From: Bacteroidota bacterium
GTDB lineage: Bacteria > Bacteroidota > Bacteroidia > B-17B0 > Aurantibacillaceae
Assembly (NCBI GenBank): GCA_013298715.1
Contig: JAAFIQ010000001.1
Location: forward strand, 310,001 to 374,000
DNA length: 64,000 nt
Direction: 5' to 3'
This document shows, in pieces, positions 16,681-25,736 of the stretch (position 1 is its first letter; every line of letters starts with the position of its first letter). The notes beneath the pieces were generated by a model, which had not been told where the DNA came from, searched no databases, and saw only the letters and a program-made list of their open reading frames with translations. Position numbers and translations under genes: made by a program.

Positions 16681-16732
16681 CTCCATTGAGTTCCTCCAAC
16701 TTTTCAACAAACTTAAAATAACCTCTCATTTT

Positions 16733-16748
16733 TACTTAAATTTAAGTA
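16733..16748. promoter_or_regulatory. Perfect 16-bp palindrome upstream of dnaE
   Basis: tacttaaatttaagta is a perfect two-fold palindrome, 37 nt before the dnaE ATG. It could be an operator or a chance AT-rich palindrome. Confidence 0.3.
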
Positions 16749-16785
16749 CTTCTAAAGTCTAACTTCTTAATTCTTAACTAAAAAA

Positions 16786-19700
16786 ATGTTCTTAATTTTT
16801 GATACCGAAACCACTGGCTTACCACGCAATTATAACGCGCCTTTAACTGATTTTGATAATTGGCCGCGCATGGTGCAAATTGCTTGGCAATTACATGATA
16901 AAACCGGAAAATTACTTAATCATAATTCTATAATTATAAAGCCCGAGGGTTACACCATTCCCTTTAACGCCGCCCAAATACACGGCATTAGTACTGAGCG
17001 CGCAACTGCTGAAGGGCAAGATTTAAAAACTGTACTTCAACAATTTGCAGAGGTAGTAGCAACTACGCAATACCTTTGCGGACATAATATAGAATTTGAT
17101 ATAAATATTATAGGCGCAGAGTTTTTACGTTGTGGGTTGCCAAATTATTTTGAAGACAAACAAAGTATAGATACAAAAAACGATCAAACAACTGAATTTG
17201 TTGCCATTCCTGGGGGCAAGGGGGGTAAATTCAAATGGCCAACATTAACCGAACTTTACACAAAATTATTTAATAAAGGCTTCTCTGAGGCGCACAATGC
17301 GGCTTTCGACGTACAAGCAACATCAAAAGCATTTTTCGAAATTATTAAACGTGGTATTACCAAGGTAAAAGAACTAACGGTGAGCGACCTAGCGTTAATT
17401 AATTACGAGGATGTAGATTTAAGCGAACTCTTGGCGCACGAAAATGCTATCAAGCAAAAACAAAACAAAACAGAAACGGAAAAAAACACCACAAACGTTA
17501 ATGTAAACACCTCTGAACTTGCAAGTAGATTCTCACACCTTCATAACCACACACAATTCTCGGTGCTTCAATCAGTAAGCGACATTGATGATTTAGTAAA
17601 AAAAGCCATCTCTTACAACATGCCTGCCCTAGCTATAACAGACCATGGTAATATGTATGGCGCCTTTTTATTTTGGCAAAGTATTGATAAACAAAACAAA
17701 GAAATAAAAAAACATAACGAAAAAGTTGCTGAAGCTACAGCAAATGTTGAGACTCAAGAACCCCAAGCCCTTGAAAAGAAAAACGAACTTAAATGCATTA
17801 TTGGTTGCGAATTATTTATTACTGAAAATCATTTAGAACGCGGCAAACAAAATAACGGTTACAGCATACCGTTTTTAGCAAAAAATAAAAATGGTTATGA
17901 GAATCTTTGTAAATTAAGCTCTAAAGGTTTTACTGATGGCTTTTACTACGTTCCGCGTATTGATAAAACAATTTTATTAGAATACAAAAACGACTTAATT
18001 GTAACAACAGGTAATTTACTAGGCGAGGTACCTTCACTTATTTTAAATGTTGGCGAAACCCAAGCGGAAGAAGCCTTTCTGTGGTATAGAGAAATTTTTG
18101 GAGAAGATTTTTATGTAGAATTAAATCGTCATAATTTACCTGATGAAGATTATGTAAACAAAGTACTTTTACAATTTGCGAAAAAACATAACGTAAAATA
18201 CTTTGCAGCAAACAACAATTATTACATCGATCAAAAATCGAGCGATGCACATGATGTTTTGTTATGCGTAAAAGATGGCGAACAAAAAGAAACACCAATT
18301 GGCAAAGGCCGTGGATTTAGATTTGGTATGCCTAACAATCAATTTTATTTTAAATCGCCAAACGAAATGGTAGAAGCTTTTGCTGATTTACCAGAAGCGA
18401 TTGAGTGCACAAGTGAAATTGTAAATAAAATTGATAACTACAAATTAGGCAGAGATGTGTTGCTGCCGAAATTTAAAATTCCTAAAGAGTTTGAAGACGA
18501 ACGCGACAAGGACCCTAACGATGAAGGCAAAGGAAACAGAGGAGAGAATGCGTATTTAAAACATTTAACGTTTGAAGGAGCAAAAAAACGTTATCCAAAC
18601 TTAACACCCGAAATTAAAGAACGCTTAGATTTTGAATTAGCAACCATGGAGCGCATGGGCTTCCCGGGCTACTTTTTAATTGTAAGTGATTTTACAACCA
18701 AAGCGCGCGAACTAAAAGTAAGTGTTGGTCCTGGTCGTGGTTCAGCGGCCGGTAGTGCTGTAGCATATTGTTTAGGAATTACAAATGTAGATCCAATAAA
18801 ATACGATTTACTCTTTGAGCGTTTTTTAAATCCTGATCGTATTAGTATGCCCGATATAGATATTGATTTTGATGATGAAGGACGCGATAAAGTAATTGAT
18901 TATGTAATTGATAAATACGGACACAAACAAGTAGCACAAATTATAACTTACGGCACAATGGGCGGTAAATCTGCCATCCGTGATAGTGCACGTGTTTTAA
19001 ATTTACCTTTGCCAGATGCGGATAAACTAGCGAAATCGTTTCCTGATAGCTTAGAGGCCGATTTAAAATCTTTACTAAACCCAAAAGGTATAAGTGAAAA
19101 ATATTTAGAAAAAATTAAAGATAGGCGTGAGATTGTTGAACAATCGTATAACTTCAGAAAGCTATCCGAAGAAAAAACGCAAGAAGCCGACGTGCTAAGG
19201 CAGGCATACGAACTAGAAGGCTGTGTGCGCAACACAGGCGTGCATGCGTGTGGTGTGATTATTACTCCTGATGAATTAACCAAATTTGTGCCAGTAACAA
19301 AGCCTAAAGAAGGGAACATGTTACTTACACAATTTGATAACTCGGTAGCAGAAAGTGCTGGGCTTTTAAAGATGGACTTCTTGGGCTTGCGAACCCTTAC
19401 TATTATTAAAGATGCCTTAGCCATGATAAAAGAAAATCATGACATTGACATTGATATTGATGCCATTGATTTGAATGATACCAAATCTTTAGAGCTATTT
19501 CAGCGCGGCGAAACAAACGGCATATTTCAGTTTGAAAGTCCGGGTATGCAAAAACATTTAAAAGATTTAAAGCCTGATAATTTTACCGATTTAATTGCCA
19601 TGAATGCCCTGTATCGTCCGGGGCCATTGGCTTACATTCCAAACTATATCAATCGTAAACACGGCAAAGAGCCTATTGTTTATGATTTAGAGGGGATGGA

Positions 19701-21183
19701 TGAATTTTTAAAAGAGACGTATGGAATTACTGTTTATCAAGAACAAGTAATGCGCCTTTCGCAAAAGCTTGCCAATTTTACAAAAGGTGATGCCGATACC
19801 CTGCGTAAGGCAATGGGTAAAAAGCAAAAAGATGTGTTAGATAAAATGAAAGGCAAGTACTTAGAGGGTTGCAAAGCTAACGGTCACGACACTACCGTTG
19901 CTGAAAAAGTATGGAAAGATTGGGAAGCATTTGCAAGTTACGCCTTTAATAAATCACATAGTACATGCTATGCTTACTTAGCTCAGCAAACAGCATATTT
20001 AAAAGCCCACTACCCTAGCGAGTTTATGGCCTCTGTTTTAAACCATAGTGGGAATATTGAAAAAATTACATTTTTTATGGAAGAATGTAAGCGCATGGGG
20101 ATAAAAGTATTAGGCCCAGATGTAAATGAAGGACAAGGAAAATTTAGTGTAAGTAGAGATGGTAACATACGCTTTGGAATGGCCAGTATTAAAGGCGTTG
20201 GCGAGAACACCATAAATAATATTATTGAAGAAAGAAAAACAAACGGAAAATTTGTTTCAGTATTTGATTTAGCCAAACGCTTAGATAGCAAAAGCGTAAA
20301 TAAAAAATCAATTGAAGGATTGGCGCTGGCTGGCGGCTTTGATAGTTTTGAGGGTGTGCATAGAGCAATGTTTTTTGTTGCAGATTTAGATGGCAATACC
20401 TTAACAGATAGAATGATTAAATACAGCAATCAAACAAGTTTGGGAAATGATACTAGCCAAGCCAGTTTGTTTGGCGGCGATGATGAGGTGGAAATAAGCG
20501 AACCCCAACTGCCTACAAAAATTGAACCTTGGACATCGCTAGAGCAACTCGGTAAAGAAAAAGAAGTGGTAGGATTTTTTATTAGCGGCCATCCTTTAGA
20601 TCCTTACAAGTTAGTAATTGAACATAGGAGTAATGCTAATTGCGCTCAGTTAAAAGCAGGCTTAGAACCATTTAAAAACAAAGACATTGCTTTTGGCGGA
20701 ATTATTACTGGATTTGAAAATCGCACTAGCAAAATGGGAAAAGCATTTGGTAAATTAATTATAGAAGATTATCAAGGTAGTTTAGAAGTAATGTTGTTTG
20801 GTAAAGATTTTGTGGAGTATAATAAATTTATGAGTGCAGGCTTGTTTGTTTTTGTAAAAGCAAAAGTACAAGATAGATACAATCAGCCTGGCAGTTTAGA
20901 ATTAAAACTTAATAAAATAGAGTTGTTGGAAGAGGTTAAAAAATCAGCTTTTTCGAACTTAAAATTAAAAGTGAAGGCAGATAAGTTAAACAACATTTTG
21001 GTAGATAAATTAGGAAGCCTATTTGACGCTAACGTAGGCAAAAGCAATTTAGAATTTTTTATTGAAGATGATGCCTCCAATCAATCGGTAAAATTATTTT
21101 CTAAAAAAAATAAAATAGAAATTAATGATACCTTGATGATAGAGTTAGATAAATTTGGAGAGTTGACGTATGAGTTAACTTAA
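16786..21183 (+). CDS. dnaE: DNA polymerase III alpha subunit with N-terminal DEDD exonuclease
   Basis: Replicative polymerase of 1465 residues. Residues 1-~205 form a DnaQ-like 3'-5' proofreading exonuclease: FDTETTG (Asp6, Glu8), CGHNIEFDIN near 98 and HNAAFDVQAT near 173. A charged linker (about 220-245) leads to the PHP domain (SHLHNHTQFS near 250; ITDHGNMYGAF near 285). The palm has GPGRGSAAGS near 647 and catalytic PDIDIDFDDEGRD near 688-700. The fingers and tandem helix-hairpin region follow, and an OB-fold (FGGIITGFENRTSKMGKAFG, about 1303-1322) is near the C-terminus. Fusion of exonuclease and polymerase in one chain is known in Bacteroidota, so a separate epsilon may not be needed. 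Single-gene unit. Confidence 0.97.
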   Translation: MFLIFDTETTGLPRNYNAPLTDFDNWPRMVQIAWQLHDKTGKLLNHNSIIIKPEGYTIPFNAAQIHGISTERATAEGQDLKTVLQQFAEVVATTQYLCGHNIEFDINIIGAEFLRCGLPNYFEDKQSIDTKNDQTTEFVAIPGGKGGKFKWPTLTELYTKLFNKGFSEAHNAAFDVQATSKAFFEIIKRGITKVKELTVSDLALINYEDVDLSELLAHENAIKQKQNKTETEKNTTNVNVNTSELASRFSHLHNHTQFSVLQSVSDIDDLVKKAISYNMPALAITDHGNMYGAFLFWQSIDKQNKEIKKHNEKVAEATANVETQEPQALEKKNELKCIIGCELFITENHLERGKQNNGYSIPFLAKNKNGYENLCKLSSKGFTDGFYYVPRIDKTILLEYKNDLIVTTGNLLGEVPSLILNVGETQAEEAFLWYREIFGEDFYVELNRHNLPDEDYVNKVLLQFAKKHNVKYFAANNNYYIDQKSSDAHDVLLCVKDGEQKETPIGKGRGFRFGMPNNQFYFKSPNEMVEAFADLPEAIECTSEIVNKIDNYKLGRDVLLPKFKIPKEFEDERDKDPNDEGKGNRGENAYLKHLTFEGAKKRYPNLTPEIKERLDFELATMERMGFPGYFLIVSDFTTKARELKVSVGPGRGSAAGSAVAYCLGITNVDPIKYDLLFERFLNPDRISMPDIDIDFDDEGRDKVIDYVIDKYGHKQVAQIITYGTMGGKSAIRDSARVLNLPLPDADKLAKSFPDSLEADLKSLLNPKGISEKYLEKIKDRREIVEQSYNFRKLSEEKTQEADVLRQAYELEGCVRNTGVHACGVIITPDELTKFVPVTKPKEGNMLLTQFDNSVAESAGLLKMDFLGLRTLTIIKDALAMIKENHDIDIDIDAIDLNDTKSLELFQRGETNGIFQFESPGMQKHLKDLKPDNFTDLIAMNALYRPGPLAYIPNYINRKHGKEPIVYDLEGMDEFLKETYGITVYQEQVMRLSQKLANFTKGDADTLRKAMGKKQKDVLDKMKGKYLEGCKANGHDTTVAEKVWKDWEAFASYAFNKSHSTCYAYLAQQTAYLKAHYPSEFMASVLNHSGNIEKITFFMEECKRMGIKVLGPDVNEGQGKFSVSRDGNIRFGMASIKGVGENTINNIIEERKTNGKFVSVFDLAKRLDSKSVNKKSIEGLALAGGFDSFEGVHRAMFFVADLDGNTLTDRMIKYSNQTSLGNDTSQASLFGGDDEVEISEPQLPTKIEPWTSLEQLGKEKEVVGFFISGHPLDPYKLVIEHRSNANCAQLKAGLEPFKNKDIAFGGIITGFENRTSKMGKAFGKLIIEDYQGSLEVMLFGKDFVEYNKFMSAGLFVFVKAKVQDRYNQPGSLELKLNKIELLEEVKKSAFSNLKLKVKADKLNNILVDKLGSLFDANVGKSNLEFFIEDDASNQSVKLFSKKNKIEINDTLMIELDKFGELTYELT

Positions 21184-21221
21184 TTGTTTTTTGCTTTTCT
21201 AAAGAAAATAGTGTTAAAACT

Positions 21222-21899
21222 CTAAAGTTCATATATCAACTTAATTAATAAATTTGGGTTTATCCAATTTTTATAACTACGAATGCGCGTTGAAGGGAAA
21301 TCTTTACTGATGGTTTCAGACCAATAGTTAGTATTTCGGAGCTCTTCACCAGAGACAAAATAATTTATTTGTAATTTTCTTTCTACTTTCAAAATATCAA
21401 TATTTAAGTTCCAACCCAAACTAAAGTTTTTAATTATTTTAATTTGTGCGCTAGTACCAAAGCTAAATCCATAATACAAATTCGATTGACTTTGATTGTA
21501 AATGGATTTTTCATCATTTGCACTATTTCTAAAAGAAGAAATTAAAATCAGCGGAACATCTTTGTTTTCAAAATATTCTCTCCTGTATGAATAGCCCACA
21601 TCTGCATTTAAAGAAAATTTGGACTTATGCACAATTTTGTATTTTAAATAACCTGTAACCCTAAAACCCTTATCAAACAAAGGATAAAACTTAGTATCAA
21701 ATAATTTTTTTATATAAATAAGTTGCGCACCCACTCTTTTAAAAGCATACTCGCTGCCAAGAGATAAATCACCAACAAACAAATTGCTTGGATAAGTAGT
21801 AATAAAAAATCGTTGTTGTTTAAAAATGCTATCGCTTGCCTTTAATGTAAAGCCTGTAAAAAAAAGAAAAAGGAATGTAATAGGTATTATACTTTTCAC
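21222..21899 (-). CDS. Secreted/outer-membrane protein of unknown function
   Basis: 225 residues from a GTG (21899), with signal peptide MKSIIPITFLFLFFTGFTLKAS. The mature chain alternates hydrophobic and polar residues with many Tyr, Phe and Arg (GSEYAFKRVGAQLIYIKK, GYSYRREYFENK, YYGFSFGTSAQIKI, FSLGWNLNIDIL), as in small outer-membrane beta-barrels, and ends WINPNLLIKLIYEL with a near-C-terminal aromatic. This suggests an 8- to 10-strand barrel. No name can be given. It converges on dnaE from the opposite strand, and its upstream region is shared with the next divergent genes. Confidence 0.7.
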   Translation of the reverse strand: MKSIIPITFLFLFFTGFTLKASDSIFKQQRFFITTYPSNLFVGDLSLGSEYAFKRVGAQLIYIKKLFDTKFYPLFDKGFRVTGYLKYKIVHKSKFSLNADVGYSYRREYFENKDVPLILISSFRNSANDEKSIYNQSQSNLYYGFSFGTSAQIKIIKNFSLGWNLNIDILKVERKLQINYFVSGEELRNTNYWSETISKDFPSTRIRSYKNWINPNLLIKLIYEL

Positions 21900-22014
21900 G
21901 TCTTAATTAACGTAATTTTTAAATTAATATTTTATCGAGAACCAGATTTCTGAGATAAAAAAGTGTTGTTTCTGTATAATAAAAATACTATTTTAGTTTT
22001 AAATTCTTCCCCTA

Positions 22015-22236
22015 ATGATAACTCCAGAACTTAAACAGTGGTTACTTATAATTAGTAGGCGAAAGATTGATATAGACCAATACAACCTCACAAATAGAAT
22101 TGAGACAAGTTGCAAAACCTCGTTGTTAGATGCTGAAACAATTAGTTATGTAGTAAGAAAATATAAAACTATTGAACCAGTTTTTTTGCTCAAATTAGAT
22201 TCTCAAATTATTTTTCACTTATATAAACACGTTTGA
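22015..22236 (+). CDS. Small hypothetical protein, coupled to the next gene
   Basis: 73 residues from an ATG, with no signal peptide and mixed helical content (LKQWLLIISRRKIDIDQYNL; ETISYVVRKYKTIEPVFLLK). Its stop codon overlaps the next gene's TTG start (TTGA), a normal coupling arrangement and the main support for it being real. It is not recognised. Confidence 0.4.
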   Translation: MITPELKQWLLIISRRKIDIDQYNLTNRIETSCKTSLLDAETISYVVRKYKTIEPVFLLKLDSQIIFHLYKHV

Positions 22237-23006
22237 TAAAACTAATTTACATATTAACCTTTTTAATTTTAACAAGTATTTATAAAGCACAAGATGAAGT
22301 TAAACCAAGAATGTTCAATCCAGGCTTTTACTACGCTGCTATTGCTAATAAAGGACTTTCTAATTTATACCAATCTGAGAGGAATTCAAGTACTCCAATG
22401 TCAGAAACAAACTCAAAAGAACTAAATAATCAATTCTACTATTTCGGTAATTCGTTTGGACTTAATTGTGTTATCGGCAAATCTGAAACAATAAAACAAA
22501 TTGTATTAGTAAATTTTGACTTGACTAAATCTTATTTTGAATACAACAATTCTATACAATTACAAACGTCTCCTGGCGCAGGCTATTACAAAAGATTTCA
22601 CCAAAATTACACCATTGATAGAAGAGTGCAAATTTTTGGTATAAACTACGGATTACTGATTGACACAGAAAATTTTATTACAGAATTTTTACTAACCTAT
22701 AATGTTATTTTAAAAAAATACGATATTGTAAATGGTAAGGCTTATGGTAATATTCCATACCTACCATCGGACGAAGTTTACGAGAATAGGAGGATAAATT
22801 CGGCAAGTGATACTAACTTCTTTTCAGTAAAAATAAGATATGGCCATAACTTTAACATCAAAAATCATAAATTTTATCCCTTTTTAATGCGAAATTTTAA
22901 TTTATACAGGCTGATATCGCCTCAAAATACCTTTTATGCAAAATATTGGTATTTAGGCATCCAATACACTCCTAACTTTCAAAAAAAGAAACTCCAGAGA
23001 TCATAG
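22233..23006 (+). CDS. Secreted outer-membrane-type protein of unknown function
   Basis: 257 residues from a TTG that overlaps the preceding stop. MIKLIYILTFLILTSIYKAQ is a signal peptide. The rest shows Tyr/Phe-rich alternating strands (FNPGFYYAAIANKG; NQFYYFGNSFGLNCVIG; FFSVKIRYGHNF; AKYWYLGIQYTPNF), consistent with a small beta-barrel. No ATG is available that keeps the signal peptide. It faces porT tail to tail. Its general style resembles the gene at 21222-21899, but I see no clear alignment. Function unknown. Confidence 0.65.
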   Translation: MIKLIYILTFLILTSIYKAQDEVKPRMFNPGFYYAAIANKGLSNLYQSERNSSTPMSETNSKELNNQFYYFGNSFGLNCVIGKSETIKQIVLVNFDLTKSYFEYNNSIQLQTSPGAGYYKRFHQNYTIDRRVQIFGINYGLLIDTENFITEFLLTYNVILKKYDIVNGKAYGNIPYLPSDEVYENRRINSASDTNFFSVKIRYGHNFNIKNHKFYPFLMRNFNLYRLISPQNTFYAKYWYLGIQYTPNFQKKKLQRS

Positions 23007-23018
23007 AGATAATATAAT

Positions 23019-23801
23019 CTAATTCCCCTCAAAAGTAACAGTAAACACAGCCATTCTGCCTCTAATTTTATCAATGCTATTACTAAAAATACTGGCTTCG
23101 GGTCTTAATAAATTGCGTGTACCAATTTGTAATTTTATTTCAAACCCAAGCTTAAAATATTGTAAATAAAAATCTACGCCACCGCCGGCACTGTAATAAA
23201 AATCATCACGCTTTAGTTTTACATTATCATCTAATTGGTTGCCACCACCTTGCACGCCAGCAGATTTTTTCCTAGAGGCTAAATCGAGCTGATAACCTCC
23301 TCCGCCAATAACATAGGCACTAAAATTGCCTAAGCGTTTAGATTGTATTTTAGTTTCAATAGGGAAAAATAAAAAGGCAGATTCAATTTTTTTTTGAAAA
23401 ATTTTAACGGTATCCAAACCTCTAGAAAGCAACGTGTACTCAATACTTCTGGAGGCAAAACTAATGCTTGGCGTAAATCGTACGCGCATATAATCAAAAA
23501 TTCTAGCATCGCTCACTATCCCTATTGCAAAGCCTGGTGCAGGCCTAGAGTATATAGTTGCGATTCTGTAACGGGTTTCAATTCCTTTGCTTTTTATTAA
23601 GGTATCGGGGAATTTAGAATTAGGAACGGTGTTTATTCTAAAATCGGTACTATTCCCCGCAATTGTAAAGCCAAAATGTAATTTTGTTTTATAAAACTTT
23701 GGTAAGTTAATGCCATAGCCATCGTTTTGTTGTGCCTTAATTTGAAGGCAAAGCAACAATACAAAGATTATTGTAATTAGTTTTTTCAGATAGTAAATCA
23801 A
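23019..23801 (-). CDS. porT: PorT/SprT-like type IX secretion outer-membrane protein
   Basis: 260 residues with a TTG start (23801) and signal peptide MIYYLKKLITIIFVLLLCLQIKAQ. The mature start GYGINLPKFYKTKLHFGFTI, then NSTDFRINTV, followed by GFAIGIVSDARIFDYMRVRF and TPSISFASRSIEYTL, follows the PorT/SprT pattern (NLP-F-D-KP-HFGF-LG-N--DF...). In the family this is a small outer-membrane barrel needed for gliding or gingipain secretion through the T9SS. A secreted protein with a T9SS sorting domain is encoded at 5203-6357, which agrees with a working T9SS. No other secretion genes are near. The call rests on motif memory rather than alignment. Confidence 0.75.
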   Translation of the reverse strand: MIYYLKKLITIIFVLLLCLQIKAQQNDGYGINLPKFYKTKLHFGFTIAGNSTDFRINTVPNSKFPDTLIKSKGIETRYRIATIYSRPAPGFAIGIVSDARIFDYMRVRFTPSISFASRSIEYTLLSRGLDTVKIFQKKIESAFLFFPIETKIQSKRLGNFSAYVIGGGGYQLDLASRKKSAGVQGGGNQLDDNVKLKRDDFYYSAGGGVDFYLQYFKLGFEIKLQIGTRNLLRPEASIFSNSIDKIRGRMAVFTVTFEGN

Positions 23802-23880
23802 ACGTTAAAATTAACGCTAAATTGTACAAAGATATAATTTTTGAATATTTATATTGACTGGTAAACTACTTAAAAATGCT

Positions 23881-23888
23881 TAAATTTG
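23881..23888 (+). promoter_or_regulatory. -7 promoter box of panD, 5 nt before the start
   Basis: TAAATTTG is a perfect TAnnTTTG box 5 nt before the ATG at 23894; a possible -33 TTGAC lies at 23854-23858, slightly far. An alternative ATG at 23876 would be upstream of the transcription start, so 23894 is preferred. Confidence 0.5.
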
Positions 23889-23893
23889 CCACG

Positions 23894-24244
23894 ATGCAAA
23901 TTCAAGTAATGAAATCTAAACTGCATTGTGTTACCGTAACACAGGCTGAGTTAGATTATATCGGGAGCATAACCATTGACGAGGATTTAATGGATGCTGC
24001 AAATTTAATTGAGAACGAACAGGTTCATATTTTAAATAAAAATAATGGGCAACGCTTTATCACTTATGTTATTAAAGGTCAAAGAGGTAGTGGTACCATT
24101 TGCTTAAACGGCCCTGCGGCTAAACGTGTTAGTTTGGGCGATGTGGTAATTGTTATTTCTTATACGGCTATGGATTTTGAACAAGCAAAATCGTTCAGAC
24201 CTTGGGTAGTTTTTCCGGATACTAAAACAAATAAATTAAAATAA
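23894..24244 (+). CDS. panD: Aspartate 1-decarboxylase (pyruvoyl enzyme)
   Basis: Makes beta-alanine for pantothenate and CoA. 116 residues from the ATG at 23894 ([11 protein letters not shown]). The self-cleavage site that creates the pyruvoyl group is Gly-Ser in [28 protein letters not shown] carries the conserved substrate-binding Arg. [24 protein letters not shown] completes the double-psi barrel. The conserved HRV near the N-terminus reads HCV here, a Cys in place of the common Arg. Length is normal. It begins a row of three genes (panD, flippase-like, rfaE2), an arrangement I recall as common in Bacteroidota. panC is not present. Confidence 0.95.
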   Translation: MQIQVMKSKLHCVTVTQAELDYIGSITIDEDLMDAANLIENEQVHILNKNNGQRFITYVIKGQRGSGTICLNGPAAKRVSLGDVVIVISYTAMDFEQAKSFRPWVVFPDTKTNKLK

Positions 24245-24247
24245 TAA

Positions 24248-25267
24248 GTGGCAAAAATTAACACAAAATCTGTTATTCAATTTGTTGTGTTGCTTGGCTT
24301 ATGCGTTTTATTGATTGGCTTTGCATTAAAACAGGCTGCTCCCCAAAAGCAAGAAATTTTTAATGCCTTTGCTAATGCTAATTACTTTTGGGTAGTCGTA
24401 TCGTGTTTGGTTTCCTTATTTTCACATTTTTTAAGGGCCTACCGTTGGAATTATTTGTTAAAACCTGTTGGTCATAAAGTAGATGTTGTAAACGCCACTT
24501 GCCACGTTTTGATTTCATACTTAGCAAATTATGCCATGCGTTTGGGCGAATTTTTACGTTGCACCTTTGCAGCCAAATACGATAAAGTACCCTTTCAAGT
24601 AGCACTTGGCACTGTAATTACTGAGCGTATTGTAGACTTTATGGTATTTATTTTAATTTTTATAATTTCCTTAATAACACAGTATGCTGAGCTTTATCAA
24701 ATAGCAGATAAGTATGTGTTTAGCGCATTAAGACCTAAGTGGCAAGCCATGCAACAAAGCCCAAGTGGAATAATTATTTTTTTAGTGGTGGTTGTTTTAG
24801 CTGCAGCTCTCTTTTTATTTTTAAGAAAAAAAGTTTTAGGAATGTTAAAAGGTAAACTGGGCAATATTGTAAAAGGCTTGTTAGAAGGCATAGGTTCAAT
24901 ACGAAAAATGGAGAAACCAGTGCAATTTATTTTGTTAAGCCTTTCTATTTGGTTATGTTATTTTTATTCATTGTACACCTGCTTTTTAGCCTTCGATGAA
25001 TTAAAAGATTTAGGTCAGCTTGTTTGCCTTACTGTGCTTGTTTTTGGGACTGTTGGTGTAATTATTTCTCCTGGTGGTGCAGGTGCTTACCAAATTATTG
25101 TAGCCGAAATTTTAATTACTTCCTATGGTGTAAACAAAAGCGCAGCCATTGCTTTGCCTTGGTTGGCTTGGGGTTCGCAATTTGTTTTAATTTTGGTGTT
25201 TGCTATTATAAGTTTTATTGTATTGCCAATAAGAAATAAAAAAAATGCAGTTTCATCAGCAACTTAA
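24248..25267 (+). CDS. Integral membrane protein of the LPG-synthase-TM / flippase-like family (UPF0104)
   Basis: 339 residues from a GTG 3 nt after panD. About eight hydrophobic segments are visible, the first at residues 10-30. Family signatures include FSHFLRAYRWNYLLKP near 57-72, ANYAMRLGEFLRC near 97 and the GVIISPGGAGAYQI motif near 273, typical of YbhN/AglD-type proteins that share the membrane part of lysylphosphatidylglycerol synthase. The soluble synthase domain is absent, so a lipid-flipping or lipid-linked glycan role is more likely than lysine transfer. Its 3' end overlaps rfaE2 by 23 nt, implying coupled expression with a lipid A/heptose gene. Confidence 0.88.
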   Translation: MAKINTKSVIQFVVLLGLCVLLIGFALKQAAPQKQEIFNAFANANYFWVVVSCLVSLFSHFLRAYRWNYLLKPVGHKVDVVNATCHVLISYLANYAMRLGEFLRCTFAAKYDKVPFQVALGTVITERIVDFMVFILIFIISLITQYAELYQIADKYVFSALRPKWQAMQQSPSGIIIFLVVVVLAAALFLFLRKKVLGMLKGKLGNIVKGLLEGIGSIRKMEKPVQFILLSLSIWLCYFYSLYTCFLAFDELKDLGQLVCLTVLVFGTVGVIISPGGAGAYQIIVAEILITSYGVNKSAAIALPWLAWGSQFVLILVFAIISFIVLPIRNKKNAVSSAT

Positions 25268-25736
25268 AAATAAATTACAAAGCAAGGAGGCTGTGGCTAG
25301 CACCATTGCTAAGTTAAAAGCACAAAATAAAAAAATTGTTTTTACAAACGGCTGCTTTGATATAATACACCCAGGACATGTAGATTACTTGGCTCAAGCA
25401 CGCGATTTAGGGGATTACTTGGTTTTGGGTTTAAACACAGATGAAAGTGTAAAACGATTAGGTAAAGCGCCAAACAGACCCATTAATCATGAACAAGCTA
25501 GAGCCACTGTTCTAGCTGCACTTGCCAGTGTTGATGCTCTTGTGCTTTTTAATGAAGATACACCGCTTGAATTGATTGAATTTTTAAAACCAAACATTTT
25601 AGTAAAAGGCAACGATTATAAACCTGAGAATATTGTTGGATATGACGTAGTAACAGCAAACGGAGGCAAAGTGATAACTATTCCTTTTTTAGAAGGTTAC
25701 TCAACAACGGGATTGATAAAGAAAATCCTGAGTTAA
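25245..25736 (+). CDS. rfaE2: D-glycero-beta-D-manno-heptose 1-phosphate adenylyltransferase-like protein
   Basis: 163 residues of the nucleotidyltransferase fold. Motif FTNGCFDIIHPGHVDYLAQA near 31-50 has the HxGH signature, VLGLNTDESVKRLGK is near 63, and the C-terminus has VKGNDYKPENIVGYD and EGYSTTGLIKKI (the STT/S motif near residue 156). This corresponds to the second half of E. coli HldE; the kinase half is encoded elsewhere. The product ADP-heptose goes to lipopolysaccharide core. It overlaps the flippase-like gene upstream. Its 3' end overlaps the convergent TOPRIM-like gene by 36 nt. Confidence 0.9.
   Translation: MQFHQQLKNKLQSKEAVASTIAKLKAQNKKIVFTNGCFDIIHPGHVDYLAQARDLGDYLVLGLNTDESVKRLGKAPNRPINHEQARATVLAALASVDALVLFNEDTPLELIEFLKPNILVKGNDYKPENIVGYDVVTANGGKVITIPFLEGYSTTGLIKKILS

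Noticed and set aside
18948-19424. Long minus-strand open frames inside dnaE
   Set aside because: Shadows of an intact conserved gene; no promoter or domain sense.
22015-22236. Dismissing this frame as noise
   Set aside because: Kept with low confidence because its stop overlaps the following TTG start in the way real gene pairs do.
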